Positions 58,701 through 64,000 of a DNA stretch of 64,000 nucleotides are shown piece by piece. The position numbers were made by a program, and so were the translations under genes. Source of the DNA: Limnohabitans sp. 2KL-17 (GTDB taxonomy: Bacteria > Pseudomonadota > Gammaproteobacteria > Burkholderiales > Burkholderiaceae_C); NCBI RefSeq assembly GCF_003063415.1, contig NZ_NESK01000005.1, positions 62,001 to 126,000 on the forward strand, read 5' to 3'. The first letter of the stretch is position 1. Every line of letters starts with the position of its first letter. The notes under the pieces were generated by a model. It was not told the DNA's origin, ran no database searches, and saw only the letters and a program-made list of their open reading frames with translations.

Positions 58701-59237
58701 GGGCTCATCTTCGGGGCGACCCGCACGCTGCAGTTCGAGGTAAAAGCGGTGCGGAAAGATCGAAGCCAATTGCAGCGCCACATCGGCAGCCTTGTCGGTG
58801 TCGCCCTGCAAAATGGCTTGACCCACAGGACCTGCCTGCGCGCCGGACAGCAAGATCAGGCCCTCGGACAGCTCTTTCAGCCATTCCAGCTTGACCACGG
58901 CAACGGATTTGACAATGTTCTTCGTCCAGGCACGGGCCAGCAGCTCGCAGATGTTCAAGTAGCCTTGCTGGTTTTGTACCAACAGCACGACCCGGCTGAT
59001 GGTGCCCAACTCGGCCCCCAGGCCTTCGAGGTTGATTTCAGCGCCAATGACCGGCTTGAGGCCCTTGCCGCGACTTTCCTTGTAAAACTTGACGGTGCCA
59101 AACAGGTTGTTCAGGTCGGTGATGGCCAGTGCAGGCTGGCCATCTTTGGCCGCGATGCTGACCACATCATCGATGCGGCAAGTGGAGTCAACAACAGAAA
59201 ATTCGGTGTGAAGGCGCAGGTGAACAAACATAGACAT
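55707..59237 (-). CDS. dnaE: DNA polymerase III alpha subunit DnaE
   Basis: Replicative polymerase catalytic subunit. 1176 residues. PHP domain at the N-terminus (FVHLRLHTEFSVVDS), polymerase palm with catalytic aspartates in MPDFDIDFCQTNRDRV (~403-418), GPGRGSGAGSLVAYSL, helix-hairpin-helix, OB-fold and C-terminal tau-binding region. Start MSMFVH has two in-frame ATGs (59237, 59231); I took the first. Confidence 0.98.
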   Translation of the reverse strand: MSMFVHLRLHTEFSVVDSTCRIDDVVSIAAKDGQPALAITDLNNLFGTVKFYKESRGKGLKPVIGAEINLEGLGAELGTISRVVLLVQNQQGYLNICELLARAWTKNIVKSVAVVKLEWLKELSEGLILLSGAQAGPVGQAILQGDTDKAADVALQLASIFPHRFYLELQRAGRPEDEPHVAGAVALAARLHLPVVATHPVQFHTAEDYEAHEARVCISEGEILANQRRVRRFTREQYFKSAQQMCTLFADVPSAIANTLEIAKRCNLTLVLGKPQLPNFPIPPVNGVVMSVEAYFRHMSHEGLEARLKHLFPEETLRAQERPRYVERLEFELTTILNMGFPGYFLIVGDFIQWAKANGCPVGPGRGSGAGSLVAYSLKITDLDPLQYNLLFERFLNPERVSMPDFDIDFCQTNRDRVIEYVKQKYGREAVSQIVTFGTMAARAAIRDVGRVLDMSYTFCDGISKLIPNKPGMSVTLQYPPATPKEGDKNNYAIAMEPILAERIEREEDVKTLIELAQKLEGMTRNVGMHAGGVLIAPGKLTDFCPLYQQPGSESAVSQFDKDDVEAAGLVKFDFLGLATLTILEIAREFIVRRHKGQEDFAFENIPLDDARTYKLFADGKTEAVFQFESRGMQGMLRDARPSRLEDLIALNALYRPGPMDLIPSFVARKHGREVIEYPHPLVAEMLSETYGIMVYQEQVMQTAQILGGYSLGGADMLRRAMGKKKAEEMAEHRAIFRVGAAKNDIGDVKADEIFDLMERFAGYGFNKSHAAAYSLLAYHTGWLKVHYTAEFFCANMTVEMDDTDKLKVLHEDALKFGITFDPPDVNRGTHRFEPVTDRIIRYGLGAIKGTGQQAIEAIVAARQEGGPFTSLFDFAVRVDRTRINKRTVDALIKAGAFDALHMNRAALSASIDKAFEFASAAVANANQGGLFDMLGDDSHGSSTQEPELVTVMPWGIKERLLLEKTAVGFFLSGHLFDAVEREVRQFARRKIDDLIDSRESMVLAGIVTDLRIINGQRGKVAIFKLDDKSGAMEASADEGLINSAKQLLKDDELIIVTAKMQADRFSGGFRLKIEQIMDLGAARCRYGKYLRVAVNGRAPDIARLVKEFPAQREQTDQGDLVRGLGVRLVLERRSDDLAARAELALGEAAKFFPTDAALASWMAQADQGQAQIVYD

Positions 59238-59264
59238 TGATTGTAGAAGGTCGTCCCCGAGCCA

Positions 59265-59960
59265 TCAGTCGCGCAAAACCTGCAGTACCTCGGAGCGGAA
59301 TTCGCGCCCATACAAAATCAGTACCACCAAAGCAGTACCCAGGACCAGCGCCAGCGGCGAGAAGAACCAGGCCATGGCCGCAAATGAAAAGTAATACGCC
59401 CGCAAGCCATCGTTGAAGGTCTCGGCAGCAGCGCTGACCAGGTTGCCCGCACGCTCGGCAAAATGCTGGCGATCATGGCGCTTGGCGTCAAAGTCCTCGG
59501 GCGAAGGCATGGCCCCGATCACCAAGGCCACAAAAGTGTATTGCCGCATGGACCACGAGAACCGAAAAAAAGCATAAACAAAGATAGCGACTAAAACGAG
59601 GATCTTGAATTCAAACACCAGCAAAGGGGTGGCTTGGGCAAACGGAATCTCGCCGACCAACTCGGCCGCCTTGTCGGTCGTCCCCATCAGTGCAAACAAA
59701 CCCCCAATGATGATGATGCTGGTGGATGAAAAGAAGGCCGGGGTTTGCGACAGGTTCTGCGTGATCACGCCGTCCAGCACACGAGGGTCACGCGCGGTGG
59801 CCTGCATCATCCACATCTGTCGATAGCGGTTGGTCGTGGCGATCAGGCTTTGATCACGCAAGCCACGCACTTTGGCCACCCAGGCGTAACCCACCCACAA
59901 ACCGAAAAACGAAAACAGGGCAAGCCAGTCGGCCCAAGGCAAGAGGGTGATGATTTTCAT
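59265..59960 (-). CDS. DUF599 family inner-membrane protein
   Basis: 231 residues with about four membrane helices (~8-28, ~75-95, ~112-140, ~195-222). The block NLSQTPAFFSSTSIIIIGGLFALMG is characteristic of DUF599. Function unknown. It lies 27 nt upstream of dnaE's start on the same strand, so it may be cotranscribed with dnaE. Confidence 0.88.
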   Translation of the reverse strand: MKIITLLPWADWLALFSFFGLWVGYAWVAKVRGLRDQSLIATTNRYRQMWMMQATARDPRVLDGVITQNLSQTPAFFSSTSIIIIGGLFALMGTTDKAAELVGEIPFAQATPLLVFEFKILVLVAIFVYAFFRFSWSMRQYTFVALVIGAMPSPEDFDAKRHDRQHFAERAGNLVSAAAETFNDGLRAYYFSFAAMAWFFSPLALVLGTALVVLILYGREFRSEVLQVLRD

Positions 59961-60020
59961 GGCGCCATCCTAGCAAGCTGCAGGGTCGGATGGGCAGGGC
60001 CCGCCGCCGCCACGCAGAAA

Positions 60021-60051
60021 AAAACCGGCGTGAAGGGCTCACGCCGGTTTT
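60021..60051 (-). terminator. Terminator downstream of the WrbA-like gene
   Basis: Thirteen-base arms AAAACCGGCGTGA/TCACGCCGGTTTT with a 5-nt loop, followed by TTTTTT-like run on the minus strand. It ends the pirin-wrbA transcript before the DUF599 gene. Confidence 0.85.
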
Positions 60052-60073
60052 GAACTTGGCGCAAACGCCAGGT

Positions 60074-60607
60074 TCAGCCGCGCAGCTTGGCAGCCACAGC
60101 CGCCACGCGCTCACCGTAGGCCTTGGCGGTGTCCAGGTCACCTTGGGGAATGTCTTCGGCGGGGCTGGTCGGTCCCACTTGGGCCATCACGCCGGAGTTG
60201 GAGCCGATGCGGTTGATCGTGCCGTCGTTCATGGCGGGCTGGCCCACCCAGACCATGGCTTGCTGCATGGCCAGTGTGATGAAGTACTGGATGGTGGACA
60301 GCTTGTCGCCACTGGGGCTGGCCGAGATGGTGAAACCGCCAGCGACCTTGTCTTTCCAGGCACTGGTGTACCAGCGCTTGGAAGTCGCATCGGCAAACTT
60401 CTTGAACTGCCACGAAGCCATGCCCATGTAAGTGGGCGAGCCAAAGATGATGGCATCGGCCGCGTCCAGTGCGGCCCATTCAGCCTCCGTGATGTTGCCA
60501 TCGGCATCAATGGTCACGGTCTGGGCATTGGCGCCTTGGGCCACAAATTGGGCGACGCGCTGGGTATGGCCGTAGCCAGAATGAAAAACAACAACTGTTT
60601 TAGCCAT
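60074..60607 (-). CDS. Flavodoxin-fold NAD(P)H:quinone oxidoreductase-like protein (WrbA/FMN reductase family)
   Basis: 177 residues. FMN-binding loop VVFHSGYGHTQRVAQ at the N-terminus and GSPTYMGMASWQFKKFAD in the second flavin contact. Close to but shorter than WrbA (~198). Likely two-electron quinone reduction. It follows the pirin gene by 32 nt on the same strand, with AAGGAG before its ATG. Confidence 0.88.
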   Translation of the reverse strand: MAKTVVVFHSGYGHTQRVAQFVAQGANAQTVTIDADGNITEAEWAALDAADAIIFGSPTYMGMASWQFKKFADATSKRWYTSAWKDKVAGGFTISASPSGDKLSTIQYFITLAMQQAMVWVGQPAMNDGTINRIGSNSGVMAQVGPTSPAEDIPQGDLDTAKAYGERVAAVAAKLRG

Positions 60608-60639
60608 GGAAAAAACTCCTTATAAAAACACACAAAAAA

Positions 60640-61341
60640 TCAGGGGGCCAAGTCAAACACCAGAACTTCAGCGTCCTGGCCATGGCTCAAGTGAAGTGAA
60701 GCTTCGGCATGCAGCATGGCGGCATCGCCAGCCTGGAGTGCCAGGCCATTCACCTGCAAACTGCCCCGCACCAAAAACACGTAGGCTTTGCGCTCAGGGC
60801 TCAAGGCCAGGTCGGCATTTTCGGCGCCATTGAACAAGCCCGCATACAGACTGGCATCGGCGTGAATCTTGACCGTGTACTCAGCCGCCTCGGGGGCCGC
60901 GACCAGCGCCAGTCGCCCACGTTTGGCCGATTCAGGCACTGTTTTTTGCTCGTAACCGGGGTCTATGCCGACCACGTTGGGCTCGATCCAGATCTGCAAA
61001 AAGTGGGTTTGCTCGCCGACAGCGTGGTTGAACTCACTGTGGCGCACGCCACTGCCCGCGCTCATGCGCTGCACATCACCGGGCGGTATGCCCTTGACGT
61101 TGCCCATGCTGTCCTGGTGGGCCAGATTGCCCGACAGCACATAGCTGATGATTTCCATGTCGCGGTGACCATGGGTGCCAAAGCCTGTACCCGGCGCAAT
61201 GCGGTCTTCGTTGATCACGCGAAGATTGCCCCAGCCCATGTGAGCCGGGTCAACATAGTTGGCAAAAGAAAAACTGTGAAAGGATTTGAGCCAGCCATGG
61301 TCGGCGTAACCCCGTTCAGACGACTTGCGGATGTTCAACAT
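60640..61341 (-). CDS. Pirin family bicupin protein
   Basis: 233 residues, quercetinase-like pirin (YhaK/YhhW type). Metal ligands in the N-terminal cupin: His58 and His60 (GTHGHRDME), His101 and Glu103 (RHSEFN). ATG 61341 has GGGAG 5 nt upstream. It is divergent from a LysR regulator and upstream of a quinone-reductase-like gene, which suggests a response to quinones or other electrophiles. Confidence 0.92.
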   Translation of the reverse strand: MLNIRKSSERGYADHGWLKSFHSFSFANYVDPAHMGWGNLRVINEDRIAPGTGFGTHGHRDMEIISYVLSGNLAHQDSMGNVKGIPPGDVQRMSAGSGVRHSEFNHAVGEQTHFLQIWIEPNVVGIDPGYEQKTVPESAKRGRLALVAAPEAAEYTVKIHADASLYAGLFNGAENADLALSPERKAYVFLVRGSLQVNGLALQAGDAAMLHAEASLHLSHGQDAEVLVFDLAP

Positions 61342-61372
61342 GCTGGCTCCCGTAAATTTCAAACCCTAATGT

Positions 61373-61424
61373 ATGCAAATCAGGGGCCCGTGTGGTGCAA
61401 GCCATTTGCTGGCATCATGCAAAT
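61373..61424. promoter_or_regulatory. Candidate LysR operator between pirin and lysR genes
   Basis: Inverted repeat ATTTGC-N9-GCAAAT at 61404-61424, plus another ATGCAAAT at 61373-61380 in direct repeat with the one at 61417-61424. This matches the shape of LysR-type recognition and activation sites in a 107-bp divergent gap. Confidence 0.55.
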
Positions 61425-61448
61425 TAATTGAATGAAAGAGCATCAACC

Positions 61449-62393
61449 ATGCAAATACCTCGCGACTGGCTGACCCCCGATACCCTGCACATGCTGCAAA
61501 CCATAGAACACCAAGGCAGCTTTGCAGCGGCGGCACGCGCACTCAACCTCGTCCCCAGCGCCCTGACCTACAGGGTTCGTCAGCTTGAAGACGCGCTGGA
61601 TGTGCTGCTTTTTGACCGCAGCGCACGACAAGCCCGGCCCACTGCTGCTGGCAAGGAACTGCTCAGGGAGGCAGGACGGCTGCTCGAAGACATCGATAGC
61701 GTGGCCAACCGTGTCAAGCGTGTGGCCACCGGCTGGGAAGGCGTGCTCACTGTGGCGGTGGACAGCATTGTGTCGCGCAGCGTGGTGATGGACCTGTGCG
61801 CCAGCTTTCTGGCCCTGGGCGCCACCACGCGGCTGCGTTTGCGCTACGAAACCCTTTCGGGCACCTTGGCTGCGCTCACCTCGGGCCAGGCCGATCTGGC
61901 TTTGGGCGTGGTGCTGGAGCCAGGCCTGCAAACCGACATCCGACATGCGGTGCTGGACTCTGTTCCTTTTGTGTTTGCCGTGGCCAGGCACCACCCCCTG
62001 GCCCAAGCCCCCGAGCCGCTGACCGATGCCACACTGGCCCAGCACCGCGCCGTGGCTGTGGCCGATTCGGTGAGCCGTGGCGGCGGCCTTACTGTTGGGC
62101 TACAAGGCGGGCAAGACGTGTTCACCGTCCCCGACATGCACAGCAAACTCGAAGCACAGTTGCGGGGTCTGGGTGGCGGATTTTTGCCCGAATCACTGGC
62201 CCGAGCGTCCATCGACAGCGGACTGCTGGTCGTCAAACAAGTGCTCAGACCCCGCACCAGCACGGGCCATTACGCTTGGCGCGACAACCCGCAAGCCCCC
62301 GCAGGTCTTGCCCTGCAATGGTGGCTGGCGCAATTGGCCAGCGCCACCACACGCAAAGCCTTGCTGGAGGAAGTGCACAGTGCTGAACCTTGA
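61449..62393 (+). CDS. LysR-type transcriptional regulator
   Basis: 314 residues. Winged helix-turn-helix at ~5-65 (LHMLQTIEHQGSFAAAARALNLVPSALTYRVRQLED), then a periplasmic-binding-like effector domain. I chose ATG 61449 (MQIPRDWLTP); a TTG seven codons earlier is open but lies in the operator region. It is divergent from the pirin gene, the probable target. Confidence 0.93.
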   Translation: MQIPRDWLTPDTLHMLQTIEHQGSFAAAARALNLVPSALTYRVRQLEDALDVLLFDRSARQARPTAAGKELLREAGRLLEDIDSVANRVKRVATGWEGVLTVAVDSIVSRSVVMDLCASFLALGATTRLRLRYETLSGTLAALTSGQADLALGVVLEPGLQTDIRHAVLDSVPFVFAVARHHPLAQAPEPLTDATLAQHRAVAVADSVSRGGGLTVGLQGGQDVFTVPDMHSKLEAQLRGLGGGFLPESLARASIDSGLLVVKQVLRPRTSTGHYAWRDNPQAPAGLALQWWLAQLASATTRKALLEEVHSAEP

Positions 62394-62458
62394 TGCGCCT
62401 CATCGGGGATAACCCACCCGGGCAGTCTGCAGCCCCATTTCTCGGATAAAGTGATCCC

Positions 62459-63505
62459 ATGACCACACAACACATCGCCATCATCGGAGTCGGCCTGGCC
62501 GGCGTGACCAGCGCGCGCACCTTGCGCCAGGCTGGGCACAACGTCACATTGTTCGAAAAAAGCCGGGGGCTGGGGGGGCGCATGTCTACCCGCGCCAGTG
62601 CTTTTGGGAGCTTTGACCACGGTGCCCAGTACTTCACCGTGCGCGACCCGCGTTTTGAACTCGCCATAGGCACCGCACCTGGCGTGTGCAAACCCTGGAG
62701 CGCCAACGCAGTGCGCGTGCTCGACCCGAATGGCCGGGTCATCGAAGCCGGCTTGCCCGGTGGTGAACGCCACTGGGTGGCCACCCCGGGCATGAACGGC
62801 TTGGTCAAGGCCTGGGCTGCGCCCCTGGTCGAAGACGGCAATGTGCAACTGCAAACCCGGGTCACCCAGATCATGGCCGACCCCGTGAAGAAAAACGGCT
62901 GGCAACTCCAGACTGAAACCGACGACGGCGGCCAACGCATCTATGCCGGTTTCGACAAAATCATTTTGGCTATTCCCCCCGCGCAAGCCAGCGACCTGTC
63001 AAAAGCCTCCGGCCTGAGCGCCCTGGCCGCACCCCTTAGTGGTGTGCGGGTTGACCCCTGCTGGACCTTGATGCTGGCCTACCCCCAAGCCGTGCAACCC
63101 GGCCTCATCACCCTCGGCCCGCAATGGAACGCTGCGCGCAGCACACACCACCGAATCGCCTGGATGGCGCGTGAATCGTCCAAGCCCGGGCGCGAGCGCA
63201 TAGAGCGCTGGACCGTACAGGCCAGCGCACCCTGGTCGGCCGAACATGTCAACGACACCCCCGAACGCATCACCGGCAAACTGATCAAGGCCTTTGCCGA
63301 AATCACAGGCATCCGCGCCACCCCGGCCCATGCCGTAGCGCACCGCTGGCTGTATGCCAAAACCGCGCAACCGCTGGGCGAAAGCCACCTGTGGTTCAAG
63401 GACCAGGGCATCGGCTTGTGCGGCGACTGGTGTCTGGGCCACCGCGCCGAAGACGCGTTTGTATCAGGGCTTGAGCTGGCTCTGGCCGTGCTCAAAAACC
63501 GCTGA
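62459..63505 (+). CDS. FAD-dependent NAD(P) oxidoreductase, renalase-like
   Basis: 348 residues. FAD-binding [13 protein letters not shown] and [14 protein letters not shown] at the N-terminus, and [21 protein letters not shown] at the C-terminus as in renalase/amine-oxidase-like proteins. The substrate is unknown. It is 65 bp downstream of the LysR gene. Confidence 0.88.
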   Translation: MTTQHIAIIGVGLAGVTSARTLRQAGHNVTLFEKSRGLGGRMSTRASAFGSFDHGAQYFTVRDPRFELAIGTAPGVCKPWSANAVRVLDPNGRVIEAGLPGGERHWVATPGMNGLVKAWAAPLVEDGNVQLQTRVTQIMADPVKKNGWQLQTETDDGGQRIYAGFDKIILAIPPAQASDLSKASGLSALAAPLSGVRVDPCWTLMLAYPQAVQPGLITLGPQWNAARSTHHRIAWMARESSKPGRERIERWTVQASAPWSAEHVNDTPERITGKLIKAFAEITGIRATPAHAVAHRWLYAKTAQPLGESHLWFKDQGIGLCGDWCLGHRAEDAFVSGLELALAVLKNR

Positions 63506-63531
63506 CTTTGCCCATGGTTGGACGGGGCTCC

Positions 63532-64000
63532 ATGAGCTCGGTTTACAAAGGCCGGTTTGCGCCCTCGCCAACCGGCCTTTTGCATGCGGGCTCGCTGGTC
63601 GCGGCCCTAGCCAGTTGGCTGGATGCCCGTGCCCACGCAGGCCGATGGTGGGTGCGCTCCGAAGACGTGGACACGCCACGCTGCATGCCGGGTGCCGATG
63701 AAACCATCCTGCAGCAACTGCGCACCTGCGGCCTGGTGCCCGATGGTCAAGTCATCCGGCAAAGCCAACGTTCTCAAGCCTACAGCGCTGCCCTCGAGGA
63801 ACTGATCGGCAAAGGCTGGGCCTACCCCTGCGGCTGCTCCCGCAAAGAGGTCGAAGCGGCCGTCGAATCGGCAACACCCCCGCCCCAGACACGCCACAAA
63901 GACACGGTCTATCCTGGCACCTGCCGCGCAGGCCTGAACGGCAAACCCGCCCGAGCCTGGCGCTTGAACGTGCAGGCGGTGCAAACGGCGCTGGGCATGC
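63532..64000 (+). CDS. gluQ: Glutamyl-Q tRNA(Asp) synthetase GluQ, 3' end beyond window
   Basis: Truncated glutamyl-tRNA-synthetase paralogue that attaches glutamate to queuosine 34 of tRNA-Asp. 156 codons visible out of ~300. [15 protein letters not shown] is the HIGH-type motif, followed by [10 protein letters not shown]; zinc-type cysteines in [11 protein letters not shown] and later PGTC. I chose the ATG giving [13 protein letters not shown]; another in-frame ATG is six codons earlier (63514). Confidence 0.94.
   Translation, partial: MSSVYKGRFAPSPTGLLHAGSLVAALASWLDARAHAGRWWVRSEDVDTPRCMPGADETILQQLRTCGLVPDGQVIRQSQRSQAYSAALEELIGKGWAYPCGCSRKEVEAAVESATPPPQTRHKDTVYPGTCRAGLNGKPARAWRLNVQAVQTALGM

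Overview
The window is ordinary chromosomal DNA from a betaproteobacterium of the order Burkholderiales, most probably the family Comamonadaceae; a freshwater Limnohabitans/Rhodoferax/Polaromonas type would fit, but I cannot fix the genus. This rests on protein flavour and gene order: rpsF-priB-rpsR-rplI, rlmE-ftsH-folP-glmM, ribE-ribBX-ribH-nusB-aminotransferase-ybgC-tolQRA, a PhaR polyhydroxyalkanoate regulator, and the rpsB-to-rnhB envelope cluster. Coding density is very high. No intergenic gap exceeds about 225 bp. I saw no insertion sequence, prophage, integron or CRISPR array.

Layout. 1-4.7 kb (minus): plsC-like acyltransferase, hemF, nadD, rsfS and rlmH (cut by the window edge), with purD and a YebC-family gene just upstream. 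5.5-7.05 kb (plus): a HerA/DUF853 ATPase. 7.1-8.55 kb (minus): the S6-PriB-S18-L9 operon. 8.6-13.2 kb (minus): a large sodium:solute symporter and PEP synthase, with the PEP synthase regulator ppsR divergent. 14.2-18.5 kb (minus): glmM, folP, ftsH; then rlmE, with yhbY divergent from it. 19.8-40.2 kb is an almost unbroken minus-strand run read as rpsB-tsf-pyrH-frr-cdsA-dxr-bamA-skp-lpxD-fabZ-lpxA-[oxidoreductase-aminotransferase]-lpxB-rnhB-trmH-carA-carB-greA. 40.4-43.3 kb (plus): an amidase and a bifunctional NAD(P)HX repair enzyme. 43.4-47.9 kb: rnr, tRNA-Leu(CAG), rimO and phaR. 48.1-54.7 kb (plus): riboflavin genes, nusB, an aminotransferase, ybgC and tolQRA. 54.7-61.3 kb (minus): a quinone oxidoreductase, dnaE, a DUF599 membrane protein, a WrbA-like flavoprotein and a pirin. 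61.4-64 kb (plus): a LysR regulator, an FAD oxidoreductase and the start of gluQ.

Most notable points. (1) An oxidoreductase/aminotransferase pair resembling GnnA/GnnB lies between lpxA and lpxB. It predicts lipid A built on 2,3-diamino-2,3-dideoxyglucose, with amide-linked chains at position 3. LpxA itself has Met at the chain-length ruler position, which suggests C10 chains, and Arg where E. coli has His160. (2) In the otherwise canonical rpsB-lpx cluster, uppS (between frr and cdsA) and rseP (between dxr and bamA) are both missing, and each junction carries a terminator-like hairpin. (3) The last ~265 bp of tolA are AT-rich with foreign-looking codon use, and tolB/pal do not follow. (4) Terminator-like hairpins abut the ribosome-binding sites of folP, greA and cdsA. 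(5) RsfS has a ~120-residue histone-H1-like basic tail. (6) The ribB fusion is the RibBX type, with a degenerate cyclohydrolase half.

How the genes work together. The central cluster couples translation (S2, EF-Ts, RRF, UMP kinase) to phospholipid, isoprenoid, lipid A and outer-membrane protein assembly, and then to carbamoyl-phosphate supply. The 60-61.4 kb genes look like a small quinone/electrophile-response module under a divergent LysR regulator.
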